A stretch of 64,000 bases of DNA from an uncultured Vampirovibrio sp. (GCA_910579975.1 CAJTWU010000001.1:28362-92361); one strand, 5' to 3'. Counted from the first letter of the stretch, positions 24,697-33,712 are shown. Translations and numbers: made by a program. Notes: generated by a model from the letters alone, not told the origin.

Positions 24697-25533
24697 CTAA
24701 ATTGTTTGTTTATTGTCTATGGTAAATTTGTTTTCTTTTATTATGCTTTTTAGTCTTCCTTTTTCGTCATTGTAATTAATTATTAATCTTAATATGTAAT
24801 CACCATTTTCTTTAATATCAGCCAATGGAATTTGCTGATTTGTAATAAGGATACTTTTTGCACCGGCTACATTATTTTTTATTGGATATTCACCAATTAG
24901 TTTCTTATTTTTAATAATTTGAGCTTTACCTGTATAACGAACTTTGCTGTTACCTTCTGAAAGTAATTTTAGAGCAAGGTTAATATCTTGTTCGGACTGT
25001 TGAATATCAAAGTTTTGAATTTTAGCACATTTTACAAAATGTCCTTTATCTACATAAACAGGAATGCCCACACGTGTTTTTACAATAAGTTTTGTTTGCA
25101 CATTTTTATTACCTGAAGGTAAAAACAATTCTTTAGCTGCAACATCTTCTAAAAATAAAACCATTCTTGATTCACCATCAGGAAGTGAGTTTATATCAGC
25201 AATTGTTAAACGTACTTTTTGTATATTTCCATTTTGAAGTGTAAATTCATTGGGAACAAATCTTGCATTTTTAATTAAACTATCGCTTGCTTCTGTTTGT
25301 TCTAAAATATCCATTGAGCCTGTTTCGGAGATTTTAAAATACTCAGGGTAGACTTTAAAACGGATAGTTTCATTTTCTCCTCCTTGAACAGAAAAAGAGG
25401 AAGTAAGATAATTGCTTTTCACACCATTAGTATCAAGTTCTAAAATAGTTGGTGTAATTTTTATTGCACCATAAGAAATTGTAAACATTCCTGTGAAAAT
25501 GATTGTAAGTAGAAAGTAAAAAATTTTTTTCAT
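24697..25533 (-). CDS. PapD-like periplasmic pilus chaperone
   Basis: 278 residues with a signal peptide. The first domain resembles a PapD-type immunoglobulin fold ('IKITPTILELDTNG', 'RFVPNEFTLQNGNIQKVRLTI' as the G1/F1-region, 'RMVLFLEDV'). A second beta domain follows to the C-terminus ('GKAQIIKNKKLIGEYPIKNNV'). Such chaperones donate a strand to unfolded pilins before delivery to the usher. Its start overlaps the stop of the upstream subunit gene (TAATG). Divergent from proteobacterial chaperones, but position and fold-like pattern agree. Confidence 0.7.
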   Translation of the reverse strand: MKKIFYFLLTIIFTGMFTISYGAIKITPTILELDTNGVKSNYLTSSFSVQGGENETIRFKVYPEYFKISETGSMDILEQTEASDSLIKNARFVPNEFTLQNGNIQKVRLTIADINSLPDGESRMVLFLEDVAAKELFLPSGNKNVQTKLIVKTRVGIPVYVDKGHFVKCAKIQNFDIQQSEQDINLALKLLSEGNSKVRYTGKAQIIKNKKLIGEYPIKNNVAGAKSILITNQQIPLADIKENGDYILRLIINYNDEKGRLKSIIKENKFTIDNKQTI

Positions 25534-26423
25534 TAACTATCTCCTGCTTGGATTGAATAAGTAAAACTATTATTATAAGTTCCTTCTGGAATATAAGTTC
25601 CTGATGTATTTTTGAGTCTGAATTTTAAATTAATATAATCTGTAGTGTAATTACCTGTAACAGGTGCAGTTACAGTTGCATTCCCGTTTGCAAGAACATA
25701 TTGCTGATTAGGCTGAATTTGGGTTTCTGTATTAATGTAATTTGTGACATTAGATGAAACTCCTGTTATTAAAAAATAATAATTAGCGGGAAGTGTTCCT
25801 AAACCTGAGGTGTTCATTATAAGTTTCCATTTACCGTTAGACTTAACTATAATTTGTGGTGTTACGGTATTATCAATAACAGCATTTCCATCAAAAACAT
25901 TTTCAGGAGTAAGTGTTATTTTGACGGGATTTGTTGAAGTTGATACATCTTGAGTATTTGGAATAACAAAACTTAGAGTATAAACAACTGTATCCGGAGA
26001 GAGGGTTGTATTTGAGTCAAACTGCAATCTTGTGGTATAAGTTCCAGGTGGTAGTACTCCAAGACTTTTGACAATACAATTGTAATTGGCGGTGTAACCG
26101 CCAATGCCTATTGCTAGTCCATTAATTAAAGTAACCTGATTGTTATAAATAATTTGAAAGTCATTTGTTCCATTATTTAAGTATAACTGTGATACAGGAA
26201 TTTTGTAATTTGAATTTGTTGTATTTGTAATAAATTGGTCTAAAGCTTTTACTTTAAGTGTGAGTGTTAATGAAATTAATGTACTAATAGAAACTTGGAT
26301 GGGTGTAGATATCGTAGTAGAGCCAATTGTTGTCCCTCCGCTGCTTTGTACTGCTATACCACAATATCCTTTATTAAAAGATGTTAAAAAAATTAATATT
26401 AATATTAGAAATAATTTCTTCAT
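25533..26423 (-). CDS. Large secreted subunit or tip protein of the pilus locus
   Basis: 296 residues with a signal peptide ending Y-C-G. The mature chain is Thr/Asn/Ile-rich and beta-rich in two similar halves, ending 'GTYNNSFTYSIQAGDS', a pilin-like last strand. It is the first gene of the operon and larger than the other two subunits, so a two-domain tip adhesin or anchor is plausible. There is no ribosome site, and the ATG follows TATACA by eight bases, so the transcript may be leaderless. No known adhesin family is recognised. Confidence 0.6.
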   Translation of the reverse strand: MKKLFLILILIFLTSFNKGYCGIAVQSSGGTTIGSTTISTPIQVSISTLISLTLTLKVKALDQFITNTTNSNYKIPVSQLYLNNGTNDFQIIYNNQVTLINGLAIGIGGYTANYNCIVKSLGVLPPGTYTTRLQFDSNTTLSPDTVVYTLSFVIPNTQDVSTSTNPVKITLTPENVFDGNAVIDNTVTPQIIVKSNGKWKLIMNTSGLGTLPANYYFLITGVSSNVTNYINTETQIQPNQQYVLANGNATVTAPVTGNYTTDYINLKFRLKNTSGTYIPEGTYNNSFTYSIQAGDS

Positions 26424-26543
26424 AGAGATAATGTATATATTTTAATTAATTTTTTGAATTACTCTTTTTTGCTCCAGTTGTGGAATTTTTTAATACCAAA
26501 TTGGAGAAGAGATAAAGAAAAATTATAGGATAAAATATGAAAA
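26424..26543. promoter_or_regulatory. Divergent promoter region of the pilus locus
   Basis: 120 bases between two outward-facing genes. Plus strand: TAAAAT (26531-26536) followed by seven bases and the ATG at 26544. Minus strand: TATACA followed by eight bases and the ATG at 26423. Neither start has a ribosome site, so both sides could be leaderless and controlled together from this gap. Confidence 0.4.
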
Positions 26544-27011
26544 ATGAGGGGAATTTTAATTATATTTATATTAATTTTTGCAGTTCAAAAGGTTTTTTGT
26601 GCTGATCAGATTTTGTCTGCAACATTACCTCAAGTAATGGAAATTGAAAAAATTATTGTTGAGACTACTGAATATAATAGAGATGAACCTTTACCAAATA
26701 TGACAGTTAAAAAGTCAACAAATGTTAATGCAAATAACATTTTATTAAGATTAAGTCCTGTAAAAGTACAACTTCATACGAATTCATCAACTCCTATTAT
26801 TGTTAATGCAATTTTTAAAGAATTAAAACATATTGACGGCACATATAATTTTAATGCCTCAAATCTTTCCATTCAGCCTGGTTCTTATACAATAAGTAAT
26901 CCTTTTGACCATATTATTACTGATAATTTTACTCCATATGTATATGTAAAACCTAATACGGTATTGGGAACTTATCTTGGTTCTATTCTTTTTACTTTAG
27001 GAGGAATATGA
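26544..27011 (+). CDS. Small secreted pilin-like protein
   Basis: 155 residues with a signal peptide ending V-F-C-A. The beta-rich mature chain ends 'GTYLGSILFTLGGI', again the G-x-Y plus alternating-strand pattern of the pilins across the divergent promoter. It overlaps the next gene by four bases (ATGA). A minor or initiating subunit of the same pilus is likely from pattern and position; this is not a confident family match. Confidence 0.55.
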   Translation: MRGILIIFILIFAVQKVFCADQILSATLPQVMEIEKIIVETTEYNRDEPLPNMTVKKSTNVNANNILLRLSPVKVQLHTNSSTPIIVNAIFKELKHIDGTYNFNASNLSIQPGSYTISNPFDHIITDNFTPYVYVKPNTVLGTYLGSILFTLGGI

Positions 27012-27685
27012 AAAAAATTCTATGCTTAATTTTAATTTTTATGCTTTGTCCGATAGGATTTTGTACTCCTCAAACCAGTCAGAATGCTTTTGAAATTTTA
27101 ATAGATGAGGTGCCTCCGGGCGGAGAAGAAATATCTGCTCAAAAACAATCAGGTGGTTTAAGTGATGGAGCTGTTACTGCTATAACATTAGGCTCTGTGT
27201 TTGGCGGGCTGGGTATTTTAGGCGGATTGGGCTGGTATTTTGCAAAGCATATGTCAGGTTTGGCATGTGGTTTTGCTTGTGGAATGGATAAACCAATAAA
27301 ACCTATTTTTTTAGCTGATTTTTGTAAAGATTTTTCTAATAATAAATATTTAGAAAAAGTTTTTGGATTTTTAGACAAATCTTCGGATAAAAAATATCTA
27401 TTTATACCGGATACTGAAATAAATAATAGAACTTATCATACAATAATTTTTGAGATACCAAAAGATATGCCGAATTTTAAAATAGTTCAGATATCAGATA
27501 GTATGCTTGACACAAGTGTGGTAGTATCTGATAAAGAAATCCCAACAAAAAGTTATTTTCAGGAAAAATTTTTAATTAAAAAAGGTAAATTTTCTTTTAC
27601 TAGTGAAAAATGTGCAGCCTTAGCTATTAAAAATTTGGTTAGAAAAACAACTTACTCTATGATTATAGAATTTTCCAAAAATTAA
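27008..27685 (+). CDS. Secreted or membrane-anchored protein of the pilus locus
   Basis: 225 residues: a signal peptide (to about G-F-C), an exposed acidic/Gln-rich spacer, then a glycine-rich hydrophobic segment (about residues 56-78, 'LGSVFGGLGILGGLGWYFA') that looks like a membrane anchor. A C-terminal beta-containing domain with five cysteines follows. No family is recognised. Overlap with the pilin-like gene suggests joint function, for example an inner-membrane anchor or assembly factor. An 'IIFEIPKDMPNF' region resembles a chaperone-like strand only weakly. Confidence 0.55.
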   Translation: MKKILCLILIFMLCPIGFCTPQTSQNAFEILIDEVPPGGEEISAQKQSGGLSDGAVTAITLGSVFGGLGILGGLGWYFAKHMSGLACGFACGMDKPIKPIFLADFCKDFSNNKYLEKVFGFLDKSSDKKYLFIPDTEINNRTYHTIIFEIPKDMPNFKIVQISDSMLDTSVVVSDKEIPTKSYFQEKFLIKKGKFSFTSEKCAALAIKNLVRKTTYSMIIEFSKN

Positions 27686-27738
27686 TCTTTGGTAATATTT
27701 ATTGACGAAAAAATTTTTATATAGAATATTTAGGTTTT

Positions 27739-28518
27739 TTAGGCACTAAGTTTTCCTATCTCTACGGTTTTATTTGTACCATGATAATCACTTCCACCAG
27801 ATATTATTAAATTATTTTTTTCAGCACAGGTTATAAGAAAATTTATTTCTTCCTGGTTATAACGAGAATAATAACACTCGAGTCCTTCTATACTGTATTT
27901 TTTCATTATTTCAAGTTTTGGTAAAAATTCTTTGGAAGACAAATGTCTTTCACCTTCTCCTCCAAGAGGATGTGCCCAAACCGCTATTCCTCCGGCATTT
28001 TTTATTGCATTTATAGCTTCTTCGCCTGTAAAACGAGTATCACCGGCTTTACAGCCATCTAAGTATTTTTTCATTGCAAGCTGATTATCTTCGGCTAATC
28101 CTCTTTTTACAAGAATATTAGCAATGTGGGTTTTAACAACACTTTTTCTGGAATACAGCCAATCAAGCTCTTCTTTAGTTAATTCAATATCCCAAACTTG
28201 TTTTAAGTATTTAATTCTGGTTTCAAGTTTTGCACGGCGGAGTTTTTTCCCTTTCTCAATCAGCGCAAGCAAATCCGGGTTATGGTAATCAATACCATAA
28301 CCCAGAATATGACATTTTATCTCACCGGCTTTACAGGTAAGTTCTATGGCTGGAATAAATCCTTCAGGCATGAGTGCTGCCATTTCTTCACATCCGGCTA
28401 CTGTATCGTGGTCGGTAAGTGCAAAAGTTTTTATTCCTGCAAGTTTAATTTTTTTCGCTAGTTCTTCTATAGAATCGCTTCCATCAGAATAGCTGCTATG
28501 TAAATGCAAATCTATCAT
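27739..28518 (-). CDS. PHP-domain phosphoesterase (YciV/RNase AM-like)
   Basis: 259 residues. Metal-binding PHP motifs are intact: 'DLHLHSSYSDG' at the N-terminus, 'TDHDT', the E in 'AIELTC', 'VKTHIA', 'AVWAHPL', and 'SGGSDYHG' at the end. YciV-type enzymes remove nucleotides from 3',5'-nucleoside bisphosphates and trim rRNA 5' ends. The ATG overlaps the stop of the SIMPL gene by four bases, so the two are translated together. Exact substrate not shown by sequence. Confidence 0.85.
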   Translation of the reverse strand: MIDLHLHSSYSDGSDSIEELAKKIKLAGIKTFALTDHDTVAGCEEMAALMPEGFIPAIELTCKAGEIKCHILGYGIDYHNPDLLALIEKGKKLRRAKLETRIKYLKQVWDIELTKEELDWLYSRKSVVKTHIANILVKRGLAEDNQLAMKKYLDGCKAGDTRFTGEEAINAIKNAGGIAVWAHPLGGEGERHLSSKEFLPKLEIMKKYSIEGLECYYSRYNQEEINFLITCAEKNNLIISGGSDYHGTNKTVEIGKLSA

Positions 28519-29252
28519 TTTGTTCCTTTAACAAAATATGTAGCATTTACATTTGCATTAATTTTCACTACACCATCAGAGATTGAAATCCCGCCGGCCA
28601 TTGATGGTGCTCCTTCTGCAGCTGCATCAGCCATCATATTTTTTGCCATATAAAATCTTTGATTATAATTATTAGTATTGCAGCTTGTCTCAAAAGTTCT
28701 TACTCCATCAAGGGTGGAAGCAGTAGCTTTTGCAATAATGCCGGCTCTTGTTTGAGCTTTATTAGCAGCAATTGAAAGCAGGTCATTGCATTGTTTGTCA
28801 TAACTTGAAACAGAGAAAGTTAAGTTATCTACATTAGTTGCTCCGGCTGTAATTGCACTATCAATCATTTTCCCTACTTTATCTATTGATTTTGTGTGGA
28901 CAATTACGCGGTTTGAAACCTGATATTTTTCAAATACGCGTTTTGAATTAACATAATTATAAATTGGTGAAGCATTAAAATCAGATGTTTTAATATAATC
29001 ACCATTTTGTGTATTAATCATTGATTTTAATTCTGCAAAAACTTTATCAGAAATTTCTTTATTAGCTTGTGTTGCTTTTTGCATTGATTTATTATCAGTT
29101 GTTTGAACTGCAAAAGATATTTCTGCAACATCCGGTGCAATTTCTGTATTTGCTGTTGTATTAACAGAAATGTATCCGCGCTCTATAGCTGCTTGTACGC
29201 CAAGTCCTGTAAGTACACTTAAAACAGCTAAACTAACTAACACTTTCTTCAT
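28515..29252 (-). CDS. Periplasmic SIMPL-domain protein (DUF541)
   Basis: 245 residues with a signal peptide to about A-A-I. The SIMPL (DUF541) layout is visible: 'ISVNTTANTEIAPDVAEISFAV' at the start, alternating helices ('ATQANKEISDKVFAEL'), and 'YQVSNRVIVHT'. The family oligomerises in the periplasm in some bacteria; function is mostly unknown, with links to oxidative stress. AGGAGA lies before the ATG. It is upstream of and overlaps the PHP gene. Confidence 0.85.
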   Translation of the reverse strand: MKKVLVSLAVLSVLTGLGVQAAIERGYISVNTTANTEIAPDVAEISFAVQTTDNKSMQKATQANKEISDKVFAELKSMINTQNGDYIKTSDFNASPIYNYVNSKRVFEKYQVSNRVIVHTKSIDKVGKMIDSAITAGATNVDNLTFSVSSYDKQCNDLLSIAANKAQTRAGIIAKATASTLDGVRTFETSCNTNNYNQRFYMAKNMMADAAAEGAPSMAGGISISDGVVKINANVNATYFVKGTK

Positions 29253-29291
29253 AATTAATGTCTCCTTTTATACTACCTTAATATTAAACGA

Positions 29292-30269
29292 TTAATTAAT
29301 AAAATTGTTCATTTTAATATAAGCTTTAAAAATTTTATTTGAAACAGTATCGTCAAATGCTTCTTGAATTTTTTCAAGAGGGTAAATAGTAGTTAATCCT
29401 TGTACTTTTACTTTTCTGCTTGTAAGAAGCTCAAAAGAATCTCTTAAGTCATCAGGAGAAGGTGAATAGCTTCCCATAACAGTTAATTCCTTGTAATAAA
29501 TTTCGTTATTAGCATATCCCATATTATTTGGAGTGCTTGAGAAAACAAGAATTTTACCACCTTGTTTAATGTATGTAAGAGCTGTATCAATTGCTTTATC
29601 GGCGCCTGATGTCATAAATACTGCATCTGCTTGCAAATCTTGTGGTAATGTTTTTATTCCCATTTTGTTTGCAAGAGCAATTCTTTCAGGGATTAAATCA
29701 CATCCATAAACCTCATAACCAAGGGCTTTTAAACCTTCTCCCATTAAAAGCCCGATTGAACCTAGTCCGACAACTAAAACCTTATCTCCTTCTTGCAAAT
29801 TACAGCGTTTAATTGCTCGGACACAACAACCTAATGGTTCGTAGAAAGATATTTCTTCATCACTCAATGTTTCGGGAACACGGTAAGCTACATTTTGAAG
29901 GTGTTCTTCTGATACGAAAACTTTTTCGCTAAAACCTCCAGGGAATATATTTGTTTCTTTAAAATGTTTGCACATAGAATAATTACCGTGTCTGCAGAAT
30001 GTACATTCAAAACAAGGTATGTGATGAGAGGTTACAATTCTTTCTCCTATTTTAAAATCAGTATCAGAATTAATTTCATCAATAACCGCAACTATTTCAT
30101 GACCTAAAACAGCTCCATTATTTACTATTTTGTGCTTAAATTTAACAATGTCAGAGCCGCAAAGTCCGCATCCAAGGACTTTTACGACTGCCCCTTTTTT
30201 ACCGTTAAGTTTTATTTCTTCAATATCTTTTACTATGATTTTTTCGTTATTTACTTGTGCACATCTCAT
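29292..30269 (-). CDS. Zinc-dependent medium-chain dehydrogenase
   Basis: 325 residues of the alcohol/polyol dehydrogenase superfamily. Catalytic zinc ligands are in 'CGLCGSD' (near residue 34) and 'GHEIV'. The structural zinc set C-x2-C-x2-C-x7-C is complete ('PCFECTFCRHGNYSMC'). The NAD(P)-binding site is 'VVGLGSIGLLMGEGLKALGYEVYGCD'. Likely substrates are sugar alcohols or threonine-type compounds, not decidable here. Its ATG overlaps the stop of the SpoIID-like gene by four bases. Confidence 0.88.
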   Translation of the reverse strand: MRCAQVNNEKIIVKDIEEIKLNGKKGAVVKVLGCGLCGSDIVKFKHKIVNNGAVLGHEIVAVIDEINSDTDFKIGERIVTSHHIPCFECTFCRHGNYSMCKHFKETNIFPGGFSEKVFVSEEHLQNVAYRVPETLSDEEISFYEPLGCCVRAIKRCNLQEGDKVLVVGLGSIGLLMGEGLKALGYEVYGCDLIPERIALANKMGIKTLPQDLQADAVFMTSGADKAIDTALTYIKQGGKILVFSSTPNNMGYANNEIYYKELTVMGSYSPSPDDLRDSFELLTSRKVKVQGLTTIYPLEKIQEAFDDTVSNKIFKAYIKMNNFIN

Positions 30270-31135
30270 TTGTAGTACTCCGATTTTATCTTTGCAAATT
30301 TTACATTTGCATAAAAATATTTTAAGATTTGATAAGCGTTATAACCCTTTTTTGCAAGATTATTCGCGCCGTATTGGCTCATTCCAACTCCATGACCGTT
30401 CTTTTTTATGCCATCATCAAAAGACGGTACTGATTTTAGAAAGGCTAAATCTTTTGTCCATACTTGACCGGCTGTAGTAGTGTGTCCTCCGGCAGAAGCG
30501 GAGTAATAAGCAGGAATAATTTTACCCGCATGAACAAGAACCAATCCTTCTGTTTCTGTAACTGCATCATTTGTTTGAGGGGTTTCTGCACTTGCTCCGC
30601 CGTAAGCTTGATCTTCTGGTGTATCTTTCAAGTCATATCCGTATTTTCCCCGTTTTCCAAGGTTTGCCAGAGCATAACTTCGGGCGGCAATTGCTTGAGC
30701 TTTGTGAGCATCATGTTCCCAGCTTGGAGGCATTTCTGAAGGAACAACGCCCTGGAGATATTTTTCTAAAGGTACATCATTTATTACTGTTAATCCAAGT
30801 CCGTCATTATTTAACTGGAAATGACCTCTATACCATTTGCGTTTAACACTTACAAAACCATTTGGTTCGGGTTTAATAACAATCTTATTGCTGCTAATCT
30901 TTTTATATTGCCCGTCAACTTTTATTGCAATAACTCCACGATAAGGTTTAAACTCGTATCCTTTCATTTTATCCATAACAAATACAAGTTTATTAGTTTT
31001 GCAATCAATGATTTCTGCTTTGGTTGAGGCACCTATAAAGGTTCTGCCTACTTGTGTCTGCAATCCGATTTTTATCGCAAAACAAGGTTGAATAAGTAAA
31101 AGCAATGACAAGAATAAAAAAAGTATCTTTTTCAA
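30266..31135 (-). CDS. SpoIID/LytB-domain cell-wall protein
   Basis: 289 residues, starting at the TTG at 31135. A ribosome site (GGAGAAGGG) lies just upstream, the signal peptide begins there, and an ATG 33 bases earlier lies at or before the predicted transcript start. The C-terminal domain has 'LEKYLQGVVPSEMP', 'AHKAQAIAARSYAL' and 'YSASAGGHTTTAGQVW', typical of SpoIID, a lytic enzyme for stem-peptide-free glycan in sporulators and found in Cyanobacteria relatives. Sporulation is not implied. Co-translated with the dehydrogenase downstream. Confidence 0.85.
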   Translation of the reverse strand: MKKILFLFLSLLLLIQPCFAIKIGLQTQVGRTFIGASTKAEIIDCKTNKLVFVMDKMKGYEFKPYRGVIAIKVDGQYKKISSNKIVIKPEPNGFVSVKRKWYRGHFQLNNDGLGLTVINDVPLEKYLQGVVPSEMPPSWEHDAHKAQAIAARSYALANLGKRGKYGYDLKDTPEDQAYGGASAETPQTNDAVTETEGLVLVHAGKIIPAYYSASAGGHTTTAGQVWTKDLAFLKSVPSFDDGIKKNGHGVGMSQYGANNLAKKGYNAYQILKYFYANVKFAKIKSEYYK

Positions 31136-31159
31136 ACTGAACCCTTCTCCCATAAGTAC

Positions 31160-31165
31160 ATTATA
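31160..31165 (-). promoter_or_regulatory. -10 box before the SpoIID-like gene
   Basis: TATAAT on the minus strand (31160-31165). Transcript start is predicted near 31153, about 18 bases before the TTG start codon, with GGAGAAGGG in between. This is what decides the TTG start. Confidence 0.6.
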
Positions 31166-31189
31166 CACAAAAAGAGTTCATAAAAAAAA

Positions 31190-31765
31190 CTACATGTTAT
31201 TTGAAAAATTTAGAATATCTTCATCACCATCAGCAATTTTTGCAAGTGCTTTTAAGAAAGTTGTATCATCTTTTTGACGTTGTAATTCTATTTTTGTAAG
31301 TTTTTTATTAAAACAATCTGCTAAAAATTGAAATCTTTGTGCCATTATTTCGTCACCATTTTCACGACAACTTTCTGCTATTCGAAGATTTCTTTCTTTT
31401 TCGTGTTGTGCTCTATACTTATCCCATTCTCTGTTTGTTCCGGCAAACTCTCGTTTATTAAGTGCTTTTATTGCTTTAAGTGTTTTAATGAGTTTTGTGA
31501 CTATATCGTTATCTGATAATCTTTCCATTATAGAATCAAAAGACTCGGTAAAACTTACTACATTTGATTTTTCAGGTTTAGTACCGGCATATAAACATTC
31601 ATTAATTCCAAAATCTTCTATTTTTGATAAAGATAAAACCTCTTTATATTGAGTTGTGTTTTCTGAAAATATTCTTTGAATATTTTTAAGCCTTGCAGTA
31701 TCTTTTACAGGTGTTGAAACTCTGAAATTTGCTTTAAAAGTTGTGTCGTTGATATTATTTAGCAT
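31190..31765 (-). CDS. F-K-x-N protein, helical, unknown function
   Basis: 191 residues, starting at the ATG at 31765. A longer ATG (31780) overlaps the GGAGGT ribosome site and is rejected. No signal peptide. The N-terminus 'MLNNINDTTFKANFRV' carries the T/N-x-F-K-x-N motif of the small protein at 13248. The remainder is charged and helical, with possible coiled coil ('RAQHEKERNLRIAESCRENG'). Not recognised. Its own unit between SpoIID-like and mnmG genes. Possibly secreted or targeted through the N-terminal motif; speculation. Confidence 0.65.
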   Translation of the reverse strand: MLNNINDTTFKANFRVSTPVKDTARLKNIQRIFSENTTQYKEVLSLSKIEDFGINECLYAGTKPEKSNVVSFTESFDSIMERLSDNDIVTKLIKTLKAIKALNKREFAGTNREWDKYRAQHEKERNLRIAESCRENGDEIMAQRFQFLADCFNKKLTKIELQRQKDDTTFLKALAKIADGDEDILNFSNNM

Positions 31766-31837
31766 TATCGCTACCTCCATAGTTGACCTAAAAAAGGTAA
31801 AGAAATGTTTTTGCGCTCATGTAAATTTATTGTTACA

Positions 31838-33706
31838 TTAAGACTTTAGCATAACCATTAAAACAGAGATATCAGCCGGTTTAACACCTCCAATACGTGA
31901 GGCTTGAGCTAAATTTGTCGGTCTAACTTTTTCAAGTTTTTCTCTGGTTTCGGTGGAAATATGTTTTAAGGTTGAATAATCTAAATCCAAAGGGATTTTA
32001 TATTTTTCAAGTTTTTCAGATGTTTCAACTTGCGTTTCTTGTCTTTTTATATACCCGTCATATTTGATTAATACTTCAACTTCTCCGGTAATGTCCTCAC
32101 TTAAATTAAGATTTTTAGTTTCTAAATCCAATTCTCTAAATATATCATAAGTTATATTTGGACGTTTTAGAAGTTCTGCAAGCCTTATTCCTCTATCAAT
32201 ATGCTCGGAGTATTTAGCTAAAATCTCATTGACTTCTTCTGTTGCAGAAATCTTTGTTTCGCTTAATCTTTGAATTTCGTTCTGAATATTTGCTTGTTTT
32301 TCTTTAAATCTTGTATATTGAGCCTCATCAATTAAACCAATATTATGACCTATAGAAGTCAATCTTGCATCTGCATTGTCTTGTCTTAAAAGAAGTCTGT
32401 ATTCAGAACGAGAAGTAAGCATTCTGTATGGTTCTTGAATATCTTTTGTTACTAAATCATCTATCAAAGTTCCAATGTAGGATGAACTTCTTGAGAGTTC
32501 AAGCATATCTGTTGAGTTCAAATATTTAACCGAATTAATACCGGCAATCAGACCTTGTGCAGCAGCTTCTTCGTATCCGCTTGTGCCATTAATTTGTCCG
32601 GCGAAGAATAAACCTTTTATATCTTTGGACATCAAAGAATGTGTTGTTTGTATTGCCGGTACCGAATCATATTCAACAGCATATGCGGGCTTTATAATAT
32701 GAGCATTTTCTAAGCCTGGAAGCGAACGCAGCATTTCTACCTGAACGCAAGCAGGAAGGCTGGTTGAAAAACCTTGAATGTAAACTTCATAAGTGTTTAA
32801 TCCTTCGGGTTCAATAAAAATGTGATGTGAGGGATTTGAAGCAAATCTTACAATTTTATCTTCAATAGAAGGACAATAACGTGGTCCTACACCTTGAATA
32901 AGCCCTTGATACATTGGTGACTTATCGAGATTTTCGCGGATAATTTTATGTGTATCCTCGTTAGTTCGTGTTAAATAACAAGGAATCTGGTTTCTAACAG
33001 GACGATTTGGCTTGAATGAATAAAAACTTAGTTTTTCATCTCCGGGTTGAATAGTCATTTTGGAATAATCAATAGTTCTCTTATCAACACGTGCCGGAGT
33101 TCCTGTTTTGAGTTTTTTAGTTCTTATTCCATTATCTCTTAGCCATTGAGATAAACCTATTGCGGCGCGTTCACCGAGTCGTCCTCCTGAATATGATTGA
33201 AGTCCGACATACATTTTGCCTTCAAGTGAAGTACCTGTTGTAAGAATAATGGCATTACACAAATATTCAATACCATATTCATCTATTGCACCTGTAATTT
33301 TACCGTCTTTTGTTCGTAATTCTGTAATACAGCACTGTTTAAGCCAAATATTCGGTGTGCTTTCAATAATATTTCGCATGTATTGTGTGTATTCTTTTTT
33401 GTCGGATTGTGCTCTTAATGCTCTAACAGCCGGGCCTTTAGATGAGTTAAGAGTTTTCATTTGTATATATGTCGCATCGGCAACTTCGCCCATAACTCCG
33501 CCTAAAGCATCAATTTCCCTTACAAGTGTTGATTTAGCCGGTCCTCCAATTGCGGGATTGCAAGGCTGAAGTGCAATATTATCAAGATTAAGTGTACACA
33601 ATAAAACTTTGCAGCCTAAACGAGCTGCGCTGATAGCTGCTTCACATCCGGCATGACCGGCCCCGACTACTATTACATCAAATTTGTTTTTTAAATAATC
33701 CAGCAT
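31838..33706 (-). CDS. mnmG: tRNA uridine 5-carboxymethylaminomethyl modification enzyme MnmG
   Basis: 622 residues, standard length. With MnmE it modifies the wobble uridine of several tRNAs, using FAD. The N-terminal FAD site is 'VIVVGAGHAGCEAAISAARLG'. Also present are 'PAIGGPAKSTLVREIDALGG', the catalytic-cysteine region 'PRYCPSIEDK', and the C-terminal helical domain ending 'GGVKPADISVLMVMLK'. The ATG has no ribosome site and follows a TATAAT by six bases, so a leaderless mRNA is likely. The preceding gene on the same strand stops 24 bases upstream. mnmE is not adjacent. Confidence 0.96.
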   Translation of the reverse strand: MLDYLKNKFDVIVVGAGHAGCEAAISAARLGCKVLLCTLNLDNIALQPCNPAIGGPAKSTLVREIDALGGVMGEVADATYIQMKTLNSSKGPAVRALRAQSDKKEYTQYMRNIIESTPNIWLKQCCITELRTKDGKITGAIDEYGIEYLCNAIILTTGTSLEGKMYVGLQSYSGGRLGERAAIGLSQWLRDNGIRTKKLKTGTPARVDKRTIDYSKMTIQPGDEKLSFYSFKPNRPVRNQIPCYLTRTNEDTHKIIRENLDKSPMYQGLIQGVGPRYCPSIEDKIVRFASNPSHHIFIEPEGLNTYEVYIQGFSTSLPACVQVEMLRSLPGLENAHIIKPAYAVEYDSVPAIQTTHSLMSKDIKGLFFAGQINGTSGYEEAAAQGLIAGINSVKYLNSTDMLELSRSSSYIGTLIDDLVTKDIQEPYRMLTSRSEYRLLLRQDNADARLTSIGHNIGLIDEAQYTRFKEKQANIQNEIQRLSETKISATEEVNEILAKYSEHIDRGIRLAELLKRPNITYDIFRELDLETKNLNLSEDITGEVEVLIKYDGYIKRQETQVETSEKLEKYKIPLDLDYSTLKHISTETREKLEKVRPTNLAQASRIGGVKPADISVLMVMLKS

Positions 33707-33712
33707 AATTTA

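Noticed and set aside
30266..31135. Sporulation locus, from the SpoIID-like protein
   Set aside because: No other sporulation gene is present; SpoIID/LytB domains are common in non-sporulating relatives of Cyanobacteria.
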